64,000 nucleotides of DNA. Origin: Adiantum capillus-veneris (taxonomy: Eukaryota; Streptophyta; Polypodiopsida; Polypodiales; Pteridaceae). Positions 45,070 through 57,357 of this stretch are shown here, in pieces (the stretch's first letter is position 1; each line of letters opens with the position of its first letter). The stretch is from positions 86,275,180 through 86,339,179 of the forward strand of contig CM043962.1 of NCBI GenBank assembly GCA_014529385.2, in the 5' to 3' direction. The translations under genes were made by a program, and so were the position numbers. Below the pieces are notes generated by a model. It ran no database searches. It saw only the letters and a list, made by a program, of their open reading frames with translations, and was not told the origin of the DNA.

Positions 45070-46311
45070 AATCAAAAGGAATTAGAGTTATCCAATTTTC
45101 TCAAGGGGTTTCAAGATGTCTTTATTGATGACATCCCTTGTGAGCTACCTCCTAAACGAGGTAATGATGACCATGCAATTGAACTTCTTCCAGGAAGTTC
45201 ACCGCCTAACAAACCTCCTTATAGAGTTTCTCAAGCTCAACAAGAGGAGATTATGCGGCAAGTGCATGAATTAGTTGAGAAGGGCATGGTTAGGCCTAGC
45301 TCATCTCCATTTTGTTCTCCTGTGCTACTAGTGCAAAAGAAAGACGACACATATCGTATGTGTGTCGACTATAGAGCACTAAATAGGATCACTATCAAGA
45401 ATAGGTTTCCCGTTCCACGGATAGAAGACATATTTGATAAGGTACAAGGGCCCACCTGCTTCAGTAGGATTGACCTAAAAAGTGGTTATCATCAAATAAG
45501 GATAGTTGATCAAGACATTGTAAAAACCGCATTTCGCACTACATGGTCTTTACGAATACATTGTCATGCCTTTTGGCTTGATCAATGCACCAGCCACATT
45601 CAACCGTTTGATGGAGAAGCTATTCAAGCCTCACCGAACCTTTACTGGAGTGTTCTTTGATGATATCATCATCTACTCTAATTCATTAGACGAACACAAG
45701 CAACACCTCCAGGTAATATTTCAAGTTCTAAGAGAGAATAAACTTTATGTTAATCGAAAGAAAAGTGAATTTTTTAACAAGAGATTCAATATTTAGGTCA
45801 CATTATCTCTCAAGATGGCATCCAAATGGATCCATCAAAGCTAGAGGTAATAAAAGGATGGCCTAAACCAAGGAATCTTCATGAAATAAGAAGCTTTATA
45901 GGTATGTGCGCATACTATAGATGCTTCATAGAAAAGTTCTCACTAATAGTAGGACCATTACATGACCTAACAAAGAAAAACGTTAGGTACACATGGTCTG
46001 CCAAGGAGAACAATGCTTTCGAAAAGCTTAAAGAAAAGCTTATCTCTCAACTTGTGCTTACACCACCGGATCTCTCAAAGCCATTTGAGGTCCAATGTGA
46101 CGCTTGTGGTGATTGCCTTGGAGCTGTTTTGCTTCAAGAAGGGCACGCACTAGGCTATGAAAGTCAAAGGCTCGACCTTGTTGAGCAAGCTCTAGGCATA
46201 TATGAAAAGGAACTCCTTGTAGTTCTACATGCCTTAGACTCATGGAAGCACTATTATTGGGGACTCCTTTCATTCTGCGAACGGATCGCCAAAGTCTTAA
46301 GTACTTCATGA
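45070..46311 (+). pseudogene. Gypsy reverse transcriptase and RNase H, frameshifted
   Basis: Frame 1 from 45253 holds [43 protein letters not shown] and [14 protein letters not shown], containing the first catalytic Asp. Near 45560 the reading moves to frame 2 with [16 protein letters not shown] and the catalytic FFDDIIIYS (45653-45664). It then moves back to frame 1 near 45790 with IIKGWPKPRN-like and CAYYRCFIEKFSLI. RNase H follows: EVQCDACGDCLGAVLLQ (usual D-A-S replaced by D-A-C) and YEKELLVVLHAL. Stops and shifts make it inactive. Confidence 0.92.
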
Positions 46312-47943
46312 CGCAGACCAAGCTCTCCGACAAACAAACGAGGTGGGAAAATTTTCTTTTGCAATTTCATTTTTATATTGCTCACATTGCTGGCGAGCAT
46401 AATCAAGTAGCCGATGCACTCTCAAGACGGCCGAGAGTGAATGCGGTTTCCATAGCAACTCACAATGGTCTATCTTCTATGATAGATGAATATGCTATTG
46501 ATCCCGATTTTAGAGATGTGATTTCAGCCCTTGCACTAGGGAAGAAAGAGGAACCATTTACTTTATAAGATGGTTATCTTCTCTATGGCAATAGACTATG
46601 CATTACTAGCTCACTACGTGAGAAAGTAATGTATGAATCTCATGCTCCTCCTTATGCGTGGCATAGAGGGATTCACTCTACCCTAAAAGGGATTGAAACA
46701 TATTTCTATTGGCCTACCATGAAAGCAAACATACAAGAGTATGTTTCTAAATGTGTGGTATGCCAAAAGACAAAGTTTGATAGAGGAAAGCAACTTGGAT
46801 TGCTTCAACCTTTGCCAATCCCTAATTCACCATGGGAGAGCATATCCATGGATTTTATCTTTGGATTGCCTGAGTCTATCCATGGGAATATGGGAATATG
46901 GACAATAGTAGACAGGTTCAATAAACAAGCTCATTTTATACCTGTCAAAAAGACTATCAAAAGCCCATCAAATGGCAACCCTCTTCATTTCACAAATCTT
47001 CAAGTACCATGGCTTGCCAATGTCCATAGTGTTGGATAGAGATCTTAGAATGACCAGTAATTTCTGGAAGGGTCTCTTTGAGAATTTAGGAACGAGGCTA
47101 AACTTCTCTTTGGCCTATCACCCGCAAACGGATGGCCAAAGTGAAATAGCTACCTAACAATTCTCGATCTACTAAAAGCCTATGGAACGGAAGTAGATCA
47201 AAGATCCCAAGGGGAGAAGTACTTACCCTTAGTGGAGTATGCTTACAATAACACTGTACATACTTCCACAGGAAAAGCACCTTTTGAGATAATAGAGGGA
47301 AGATCAAAAAGTCCCTTGCTACTTAAGGTACACGGGAAGATCTTCGCTGTAGATGAGTATAGCCGAGACCTACAAGAATCTTTCCAAAAGATTAAGGATG
47401 CTATATCTATCTCACAACAAAGGCAAAAGGCTATTGATGACAAGCACAGAAGAGCCCAATCCTTTAAAGAGAATGATTGGGTCTTACTCAAATTTCCCAA
47501 GGCTCGATTAAGGCACACAACGGGCAAGAATCCTACGGGACACCAAAAGTACTATGCTAAGTTAGCAAAAAGGTACTATGGTCCCTTCCAGATTCTTAGG
47601 CCAATCAATGAGATGGCCTATCAACTCAAGTTGCCCAACCATTGGCTCATACACAATGCTTTCCATGTGAGCCTACTAAAGCCTTACAAAGGAGAGCCAC
47701 CTCAAGAACCAACTATTGAAGACCCACCGAAGATCGAGGACCAAGAAGAGGTGCTGCAACTCGAGTGCAACTCGAGTCCATTCTCCAACATGAAGACAAG
47801 GTACTAAGAGGCGGTAAGACTATCCGAGGATATCTTATTAAGTTTAAGAATTATCCTTTTGAAGATGCTAGATGGATGCAAGGCATACAATTAAAGGATA
47901 ACCTAAACCTTGTCAATGCTTACAATGCTTCCCAAGAGTAAGC
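46312..47943 (+). pseudogene. Gypsy integrase and chromodomain, frameshifted
   Basis: Frame 3 from 46242 carries the end of RNase H (HIAGEHNQVADALSRRP). After a stop at 46566 the integrase zinc-binding part follows (HRGIHSTLKGIETYFYWP, YVSKCVVCQKTK), then the core with SMDFIFGLPES (first Asp). The second catalytic region is in frame 1: VLDRDLRMTSNFWKGLFE and LAYHPQTDGQSE; a stop follows. Frame 3 resumes at 47232 with VEYAYNNTVHTSTGKAPFEI and ends with HNAFHVSLLKPYKGEP. A last frame change at about 47785 leads to the chromodomain-like RGYLIKFKNYPFEDARWM, ending near 47943. Confidence 0.92.
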
Positions 47944-48287
47944 AAATGTACAAATGTTAAAAATGAACAAAGTTTTTGTCTTATAAAATTCTCTTTTTCT
48001 TTATTGTGCACAAAAATGAAGTAGTATGCATGCTTAGATCAAGTTTGCGGAGACGACGTCTCCCGAACACCAAGTAAAGCTTGTCACTCTACTATGGAAG
48101 ATTGATAGGACTAATGTGCAGACATGCTTGCGGCAGCTTAGGCTCTCAAGTGCCAAACGGACTAGTCATGAAACGATGTCGTAGGGTAACATAGGGATCC
48201 TCTACCTGCTAAGAAAAGAACTAATGAATATGCTTTTTCTTCTCTAGCCCATAGTCGAGGACGACTATGATTTCAAGAGAGAGGTAA
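47944..48287 (+). other. Gypsy 3' untranslated region and polypurine tract
   Basis: Non-coding interior between the pol end and the 3' LTR. The purine-rich caagagagaggtaa (48274-48287) abuts the LTR and is the likely plus-strand primer. Confidence 0.7.
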
Positions 48288-49862
48288 TGTCATAATAATC
48301 AATATCTAATTCTCCTAAATGATTTCTCATGTTAAACTGATCATTTAGTATGGGGAAGTGCCAGGGAAGAAAAAGTTAGAATATTGGTTAAGCTAGTAGA
48401 CCGGCCACAGTAGGGATCCAAAGGAGGGAAAATAGGGATCCAAAGGGGGGGGCATCTGCAAAAGAGCAATGTGCAACAATGGGCTTAAAAGACCCTAAGG
48501 TTCATCCCATTAAGACTTCCAAAATGCTAAGGTTCCAAAATTCAAAGGTTGTGTCCAAAGGCCAAACATTGGGGGAATTGGATGCTTTGTGTGTGTCCCA
48601 AAAGTCTTTATCAATCCCTACATAGGAGGGGGCGAGCCTTGCAAGTAGGGGATGAGAGAAAAACTCTCTCACACACACACAAGCTCCCTTTACACAAAGT
48701 GAATGAGGGACACATGTCAGCTCCCTAGCCCAGATGCCCACAAGGTGTACCCAATTCCTATTGGATGGACTTGGAGGTGGACCAATGAGAATTAGGCTAG
48801 AGTAAATCTAGATTAATTAATTTAAAAACACTTAATAAAAGAACCAATAAGAATTAAGCTCTCTAGAAGACTATTGGACAGTCTCCCAAGGGGACCAATG
48901 AGCATTCAACAGCCCAATGGCTTGCCTGATTCATATTGGCCAGGAGGCAAAGGGGTCCAATGAGAGTTTAGTTGCATTTATTAATTACCTAAAGCTCTCA
49001 CAAAAGGGGAAAGGGAGACACATGTCAGAAGGCTATCACTTATACTGCTTAATTCCCATTGGCTAGGCCTGGGGAGGTCCAATAGGGTTGTAGCATGAGT
49101 AATCAGCAAGGGAGGTCGACCAAGAGAGAGGGGCTGATTTTTGCAAGGCATTATCACACACACACTCACACAATCTCATGTGTGAAGCAAAGAAGACTCT
49201 CTCTTCTTCTCAAGCTTTAATGGACCTACTCCAAGCTTGTGAGAAGGGAGGCCTACACCAACAACTCTTGGCTTTGTGATGCAAATCCAACCAAGAGCCA
49301 AGCTTCAATGCATGCTCATCTCCTCTACCATGCTAATTACTAAGCTAAGCTATGCTAATATGAGTGATTATGTGACGAGATGTACATCTTTCTCGTAAGA
49401 ATACTCCTTCTTCCTCTCAATCTACTCTCATACCCCGCTATCTCTCACCATCTTTGAAGGTGTGTGAGGTCTTGGGTCTGAGACCGTGAGGGAATTGATG
49501 TTGTGTTTGATGAGTGTTTTGCATAGTGCATGAAGTTTCCATCTTCATTGCACTAGCTAGTATTGAAGGAACACAAGAAATTGTATTGTAAAATGTCTCT
49601 CTTGATGGGAGAAACCATAATACAAAGCCTTTTGGAGGGGGGACCGGCTCCATGCAAATCCGGTCCTCAAATGTTGTCAATTGCTTAATTTCTCTCTCTT
49701 TTGAAGTATTGTTCATGCTATCTAACTAGGTGTTATGCTTTTTGTTGCTTTCTCCACCCAAGCACTCTTGTTAATCTCATTAGGAATCTATTTGAATGAA
49801 ATGCTCACTATGTTCATGCTATTTTCCGCTACACACAAGTTACTAGGCCATTAAATGTTACA
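48288..49862 (+). repeat. Gypsy 3' LTR
   Basis: TGTCATAATAATC to AAATGTTACA, 1575 bases. It has only about 8 G and 6-7 CA units at the places where the 5' LTR has long runs. Followed by the duplicated target CTACT. Confidence 0.95.
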
Positions 49863-49867
49863 CTACT

Positions 49868-52200
49868 TATGTAGTGAATATTTTTGTTTTGAAGCCATTA
49901 GGTAAACCAGTATGGATTGTATTAGATTTTAAGAAAATCCAAACATATTTTCTGTTTTTTAGCACAAACTAGTTGAACTCAGTTAGTACAAGATCAAGGC
50001 ATAAAGTCACGTCTTTAGTCATACTTGTAAAAAGATACCATTAAAAGCATGTGAAATCCATTGAAATTTATGTTTATGGTGTTTATAAGTTGGGAATAAA
50101 AGAAGTTTGACTGCCTTAAGAGAGTAGCCAATATTTCTAAAATGATTTGTAATGAGACTGGTGGCAACATTAGGGGACAGGTTGAGTAAATTAAACTCGT
50201 TTCCAACAAGACGTAAATACACAGCCTTCCATGTAAAATTTTGCATATAAAAGTAGGACAATTAGCAACCTTATCTAGACCAACAATAAACCATTTATAT
50301 GAACGTTTTAAAATTTTTAAGCTAATGTTAGGTGTGATCCAAGTACTAGTTGTAGATAATCAAAATAGTGGCAAGAGAGCGACTTTTTGTGAAAAGCATT
50401 TATTAACCAAATTGTTTAAGTCCAATAGGACTGTCTTCTCCAATTGGAGAGTATTGAATAAATCAGTCAAACAGCTAAGTAAAGTTGAAAGGGCAAGGTA
50501 AGGATTTTTTGGAAAAATTAGAAACCCTTACCAATGATCCTCTCAACTGTAGGATTATTAATAATCCTAACATCACAAGTGCAAACATGCTTATCCAATT
50601 CACCAAAGCCTTTGCAAAATACTTTCATATTCTGCACAAGAACACTCTGGAATATCATTGTTTCGTAAAAAGTTGTTGTTGTAAATAAGATTCTTAATAG
50701 ACTGATGATATGTCCATCCTATCATTACATTTTTCAGCTATTATGGTTACTAAAAAATACATAAAAACAATCTCAAAAAATAGATATGGGAGAAAACCAA
50801 TCAAGGAGTTCATTGTGGTATAAACAATGTACATACATTCGATCAACATCGAAGATTTGCTGGAAATAGTCTTTCTCTCGTAGGGCCCAAAAATAACATG
50901 CATACCAAAATGAGATACATGCCAAGGAGATATCAAGTAGAGGTACTCCTTCCTTTCCGTCTTGTGTAGCTACAAGATTTTTCTCAATTAAATCTAGTAG
51001 AAGTGATAGGTGTTAGAAAAGATGTAAAAGAGTTGTTAAGGGTAGTTAGTGAGTTAGGTCTTTCGAGAGATGGAGAATCATCATCCTCAATACATGGTTT
51101 GAGTAGTCCAGTGGCAATTTTGACTCCTTTGTAGTTGGCATAGGTGGTGAGGTAAGTGTCAGGCTCATCAAATTTCAGTTCCTTGAGGATGTCAAGCATC
51201 AAGTTTTGAAAGCAATTTGGGCAATAACAAGGGATCAAGCTTGCCCACCAAGCTAGGAGCAAATTAAAGATAAGTGGAAGTCTATAGGTTTCTTCTAGAA
51301 GAGTTGTTCCAGATGATTTAGAGTGTACCAAATAGCATGTTCAAACCACATAATGCTAGAATCACAGGTGACCTCTATGTCGAGGAATTCACATGCACAT
51401 TTCAAGTAAGGTTGATAGACATTCCAGATTGATTCAATGTCAAATTCAGGATTGCTCTTGGCAAACTCCATATTTCCTTTGTGCAAATATATAGGCCAAC
51501 ATTAGAGGCACATTTAGTTTGGTCAATGAAGTCGAGGTTAAAAGGGCTCTTTATAAGCTCCCCTTTGTCCAGAAAATGTCCACCTTTTAGTACTTTGAGC
51601 CGATAGTCTTCCACTGTAGATGCTAGTAGGTTGGCAAGCTAGACCCAAGTTTCACCAAGTATAGGTGTAGAAAAAGCCTTGTTAGGAAGAATCCAAAGCT
51701 AGTGGTCCACTCCAAAAGATTCCACTTTTCTACACCAAGTATAGGTGTAGAAAAAGCCTTGTTAGGAAGAATCCAAAGCTAGTGGTCCACTCCAAAAGAT
51801 TCCACTTTTATTTGTCTGACTGGTAAGAAAGGGAAAACTTTAGAGACTTTTGAAACCATATCTAGAAGGGTAGAGTCACTGAGGGTACATAAATTATTTT
51901 GGAATTCTTTAATAGACTCTAGAGTAGCATTGTCTCTACAGAAGAGGCCACTAGTTTGTGGGAAAATAGGGGTAGCAGGAGTACTAATGAAAGCAGGATT
52001 AAGCCCACACAATTTTTTGATAAAATTGGCAAGTTCAACACCAAAAGAAGAAAATTGAGCAAGATCTTGGGAAATGTATTGTGAGATTGTAGCAACCCCA
52101 TCATGAGTATCTATGTCAAGAGTAGCCAAAATCTTAACCCAATCATTGAAGGAAAGCATATGTAGGAAGACAACTTCTTGTCAGTTTCTAGGACATAATC
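49868..52200 (-). pseudogene. Unrecognised minus-strand coding relic in several frames
   Basis: From about 52159 down to 50980, pieces of normal amino-acid composition follow each other in different frames: LSFNDWVKILATLDIDTHDG and FLPVRQIKVESFGVDH (52159-51779), HFLDKGELIKSPFNLDFIDQ (51614-51402), YLKCACEFLDIEVTCDSS (51486-51295), LPLIFNLLLAWWASLIPC and DEPDTYLTTYANYKGVKIATG (51331-50984). Further pieces go on to about 50700. The consistent order and composition suggest one decayed gene or element of at least 1.2 kb. I know no family for it; an old mobile element or an endogenous viral gene are both possible. An 80-base duplication breaks one frame. Confidence 0.4.
51653..51809. repeat. 80-base tandem duplication
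   Basis: caccaagtataggtgtagaa to gattccactttt occurs at 51653-51732 and again from 51733, with virtually no difference. It interrupts the minus-strand relic. Confidence 0.9.
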
Positions 52201-53231
52201 ATAAATAAGTTGTGAAGCATCCAGATTGCTAATACATCAAAGAACAGGGAGCTAGCCATAGAAAGAGGTTATGAAGCCAATTCAAGCCGTTGGGAGAGAG
52301 ATAAGGCATGTAACAAAAGATTGAGAGATTAGATTGTTTTCACTTGGGATCAGTAATCTTTTTTCTTTTTGCTTTTCTATCAAGAAAAGGTCTAGTTCTA
52401 GGAAGCAGAGCTTTACGTAAAGGGTGGTTCTTTTAAGTATTGTAAAATATCTTCCATTATCTTTGTGTGTTTCAGAGGGTCATGGATGACCCTCATGCGA
52501 GCAGCCAACTTGTCTTTAATGTGTACCTGAAACGTCACTTCGAACCAAGGTAAGTAAACATGGATTGACCTGCAACCCTAAAATCGGCAAAGTCAAAAGA
52601 CCGTGATAGCTATGAGAAGGAATCACGACCTATAGTTTAAGATGGACTACGCAATACCAATCAAACTAAATACTAATTATAGACAATGGGTCCACCAAAT
52701 CCTTATAGCCCAACAAATTCTAAAGGCAATGTCCTGATCTGTCAACATTTTAAAAGAGTTGTTTAGGGCGTGTGTGTTGCTGTTTTTAGACTTATACTTA
52801 TACACAAAAGAACATAACAGTTCAAAAGACAACTGGTTTTAGAAAAAGGACAAGGATTAGCACAAAAATGTCTTAGTCTTTGATTCATTTATGTACATCA
52901 TAGTGAGAATGAGGTATCATTCTAGTGTTTTGTACATAAGATACTCAAGAACAACTGATCCAAAAGTAAAAGAGGCAAGTTTGACACTGATGGATAGTAG
53001 CTAAGCTAAAAAGATCTTAGGTGAAGATAGAGTCCTCACATGCATCCATATAAGCAAGATAACATATTTGTTAGCCTTGAATACGTTTTACAAGTGTCAA
53101 TGAGCCCTATCAGTTGTTATCCATGTCCTACTTACAACCTTTTTAACTTATACCTACCATCCATGTAGTGTTAAATTCCGACAAGTATCCCTTCTCAAAA
53201 AAAATGGTATGAAGTTGTCACAGTTTTTTGA
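52201..53231. other. Intergenic, no gene seen
   Basis: AT-rich sequence without supported coding frames or known repeat ends. Confidence 0.5.
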
Positions 53232-53465
53232 GATCAGAAGGCCATTACCCCTCCTGATCAAGTGTACAGTGTGTTTCTTTTTTTGTTTTAAAAATTCCTT
53301 TTAAGTTAATAATCAGAAGGCCATCATCCGTTCTAATTCAGGTGAGATCTTTATAATAGGTTGTGAAAGTATTAAAGTAAGTAGTTACCCCATATATTTT
53401 AGGAAATTATAAATATTTATTAAGTTGATTAAGTTTTGATCAGAAGGCCATCACCCCTTCTGATC
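53232..53465. repeat. 28-base palindrome in three copies
   Basis: Copies at 53232-53259, 53311-53338 and 53438-53465 have the form GATCAGAAGGccatcaccCCTTCTGATC. Copy 3 has a perfect 10-base stem with an 8-base loop, copy 1 has one mismatch (CCTCCTGATC), and copy 2 reads AATCAGAAGG...CGTTCTAATT, where both outer arms changed. The loop ccat(t/c)a(c/t)c is kept. Spacings are 79 and 127 bases. Confidence 0.8.
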
Positions 53466-54537
53466 CTATTGTTTTACCCATTTTTATCCTTAAGAAGTCA
53501 AGGCATAAAGACTTTTTGCCAAACCACTTCAAGTTTTCATAGGTTCCCGTTGAAGAAGAAATAAAATCTAAGATTATACACATGTTTCACAGGCATGGTC
53601 TTTATCAAACTAGTGCTAGCGAAATGATATGTAAACCTATTATGCCTGGGAAATCAATAAAGGCCAAAGTTGAAACTTTAATTGATAGTTATAATTAATC
53701 AATAACAAATCATTATTGCCTCGTAAATTTGTGAACCAGTAGGCTTTACCAATGTGGGAGTACCCAGAATCCCATAAATTTTTTTTGTGTTTAATTAAAA
53801 AACTCACATTGTTACTAAAACTCAAAAAGCCAGAAGCAGATGGCTACATTTCCATGACTTTAGTTTCTATCTTAACATAGATTTGATTCAAAAAATCAGT
53901 GCAATATACCTCAATAGTTTTAGGAAGTCCATAATTTATATATTGTCAATGATAAGAGTTTAATCACTACCTAGTCAAAAATGTCCAACACTATATTAAG
54001 CTAAATGCCAACTATACAGATGTACAGGTCAAGCACATAAGTTATGCTACATTTCCTAAGCAATGTCCGAGTAATCTAAATAGTGCTAGGGAGATTTTAG
54101 TAATTTCTCTATTAAATGAGTATAGAATATAAATTGTATGGCCTGCATATTAAATAGGTCATGTCCATAAAACGACTAGAAGTATAATCCCACAAAAGTT
54201 AGAGTACCAAAACCAACATTTATCAATCAAGAATAATAAGTCAGTGGCACGATACCTAGTCATGAGTTCAAAACAATGAAACCCTAATATTTGGTCATCC
54301 CATTACTTTCCAACGACCCCCCTGAGAAGAGAGATCATTTATCAATGAGTGAGAACCAACAGCTCAAAGTTTTGAGAAGGATCTAAGTATAGGAGCATAC
54401 ATTGCTCAATCAATCCCAAGAAAAATGTCAAAAATTGCATATCAAACGTAGATCTTTAACACATTAAGTAAAAAACCATCAGGTTCTTGAGATTTTATCA
54501 TCATTTGAAACCAAAAGCATTTGGACAATATTCAACC
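53466..54537. other. Intergenic, no gene seen
   Basis: AT-rich; one 61-codon minus frame (53640-53825) without recognised features. Nothing else is supported. Confidence 0.5.
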
Positions 54538-54544
54538 ACACACA

Positions 54545-54640
<96 letters not shown>
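54538..54640. repeat. CA then GA microsatellite
   Basis: About 12 CA units followed without a break by about 39 GA units. Confidence 0.95.
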
Positions 54641-54643
<3 letters not shown>

Positions 54644-54833
54644 ATGAATAGAAAAAAATATAGAACAATGATCAATATCTATAACTAGAACTAAAAAGAA
54701 TGTACAACCTAGAGCTTATAAAGCCAAGATGCAATGAAGAATGACATCATTAATTGTGTATATGATGGTGACCTCATAAATTAGGTAATGGTTAGGATGC
54801 TAGCAAGGTTCCCATATACCTAACAAAGTAGTC

Positions 54834-55027
54834 ATGTTAGAGAATCAAGCAATGTATGGATGTCACTGCGAAGATGTCATCCTTCTAGACTCATGCATTG
54901 CTTGTTGATATCTACAAGGGATATGATATCATGTTAGAGAATCAAGCAATGTATGGATGTCACCGCCAAGATGCCGTCCTTCTAGACTTGTGCATTGCTT
55001 GATATCCACAAGGGATATGATATCAAT
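54834..55027. repeat. 97-base tandem duplication
   Basis: atgttagagaatcaagcaat to acaagggatatgatatc is repeated with offset 97 and about 10 percent differences. Contains gatatc-rich palindromic words. Confidence 0.85.
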
Positions 55028-56067
55028 GACACACACTACAAAAGAGAAAACCTGGGTGCATTGTGGCAACACATTATCAAAGAGGTGAACAATAACAAGC
55101 CTTGTGATACGGTTGAGGTATCAAAGAAGTGATCTTTTCTAGGCAAGATAAAATTCTAGAAGTGGCAAGCAGCTCAGATTGTAGAGAATTATCTCCCTCT
55201 CTACAAGAGGGTGGCTTCTAGTTTGCAAACTTCAAGCATGTGAGCAAAGATGACTACTTACATTTGAATGGCTAATTCACATGTATAATATGCCACCATG
55301 GTGCCTCTATGAGAGCTTTACCATGTGGGCGACATGATTGGCATATGAAATACTTAGCAATAGAAACCCATGGCTGCATAGAATCAACACACAAATCTTA
55401 TGCCTAGCTATCAAATATGTTTCTACATCCAAAAGTGTTGCCCAACCATTGTTTTAGGGGTGGATAAATTCTACTATGAGACCCGAAACATCCCTGAATT
55501 GAGAATCATTTTGTTTTATAGCTTGAAGCTAATGGATTGAGGGATTTTTGAAATTGCTTCAAAATTTCACGACAACAAAGGCATGATATATGAAAGAATG
55601 ATTGCTTGAGCTACTTTTTGCTGCATGTGAAAGGGCCATCCTTGTGATTTCAAGTAAAAAAATTGATCCATGATCTTGCTAGAGTTCCAAGATAGCAACT
55701 AATTGACACTAACATCCACACTCATTGGATACCCAAGGTGCACAATCACTAAATGTTTGTGCACTTGTTAACCCTCACGGACACCCTATCACCTTCGACA
55801 GATGCATATTGTTTATTTTATTGAGTCATGGACTGGGCTTGTCGGTCTAATAGGTGTGTAGGTGATCGTCGATGAGAGGTGCACCAACTATCTTATTTTT
55901 AAAGTAGTTTTGCAATGATCGGCCATTGTGGATGCCCATGTGTGAATGCGTCAAACTCTTATAAAAGGCCCATTTGACCTAAAAATCCTCATTCTTGGAG
56001 GTGTAAGCTAAGAAGTGCTCTTGCTCCATCTCCTTCGTGTGCTCACGTGTGTATGTGTATGTGTGTA

Positions 56068-56120
<53 letters not shown>

Positions 56121-57357
56121 GGCAGCAGCGAGGCGGTTGAGCGCGGCATCGAAGACGACTCCTTCTTCTTTGTAGCACAAGATCCTTCATGATGGAAGCA
56201 TTGAGCGGTGAGTGACACACCGTTGTTTCTTTGAGCTTGCTAGGACTGTCTAGTTGTGTGCTTGCAGCCTTTTGAGGCTCGCACAATGTGCACATGCAAG
56301 TTCCTAGCCTTCGACACGTGCGGCAAAGCACATATTTTTGGCGCCGTTGTTGAGGACTTCCGTGCATTAAGCTTGAGGAGCACTCATTGCTACCTTTGGA
56401 AGCCTCTCTTTCATCTGTTTTCATGCTTTTGTCTGAGTTTGTGTGAGAACTGTTAAGTGATTGTAATACACAATTTTAGCAGGTTTTTGTAAGCTCTATA
56501 AGTGTTGCACTGTACTTGTTTTTGTTAGATTTGCTAGATCTATAATGTGCAGGGTTAGCAGATATGTTAGTTAGTGTTTAGACCATTAATGTGTAGTATA
56601 TAGAGAGCAGTAGAGTAGACAGTGAGAAGGTTGATTGTTTGTGAGTGTGCAGTTCTGTGTTAGACAGTGTGCTAGCAGAGATAATTAGTGTTAATTAACT
56701 GTGTTAGCTGCAAGGAGGTTAGACAAAGTTGGTGTGTGCGTGTGAGCTGGACACCCGCGTGCAACATTATCCATTGAAAAAAAAAGATTTTTTGAAAAAA
56801 GTATTAAAAAAACTTATTTTTTTAATAAAAAAGTCGGAATATCTGGGAGAAAAAAAGCAAACTAAAAAGAAAACTCAAAACAAAAAAGAAAATAAAAAAA
56901 AACTTATCTTAAAAAGAAGGATCGGGATCTAGAACGATACCCGAACCCGAACCCGAGCCCGAGCCCAGTCTCCAGTCTTATGATATACTATACACACTAC
57001 TTTATATATACAGACTAGGACATCAAGTGAAGGGAGGGCATGTGGGACAAGTTCCTCAAGTCCTCCACCATTCCCTTCACACTCACCCTTTGGACTTACT
57101 GATTCTAGCCCTCTTCCCACCTAGAAAAAGACCAGTTTTAGGATTCTGAGGGCTGTACGTAATCGAATCAGGGGTTGTAAAGCATGGCACGTCCCCCTAG
57201 CCAAGACACTCCTTTTGAGCTATCACATGCCATATTCTATGGCTTGGTTTTAAAAAAAATACCAAAAACAATAAAAATATTGGGTTGTAAACACCTAAAA
57301 AACTAGGTGAGCGGCCTTCACGGGCACTTATCAACACTTCTAGAGTGTTGATGTCAC
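55028..57357. other. Non-coding, probably 5' region of the gypsy element at 57.4 kb
   Basis: No gene is supported. A GA microsatellite lies at 56070-56116, an A-rich tract at 56777-56915 and a CCCGAA/CCCGAG short repeat at 56940-56966. Position suggests that the LTR and leader of the downstream gypsy gag could be here, but I found no LTR partner or primer site. Confidence 0.4.

Larger units (their letters stand above)
40957..49862 (+). mobile_element. Full-length Ty3/gypsy chromovirus, inactivated
   Basis: 8906 bases bounded by LTRs of 1620 and 1575 bases and flanked by a perfect 5-base target-site duplication, CTACT (40952-40956 and 49863-49867). Order is gag, protease, reverse transcriptase, RNase H, integrase, chromodomain, as in chromoviruses. 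Coding parts are spread over all three frames with stops, so it cannot move by itself. By eye the LTRs differ at roughly 25-30 substitutions plus microsatellite length, under 2 percent, so insertion is fairly recent. Confidence 0.95.
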
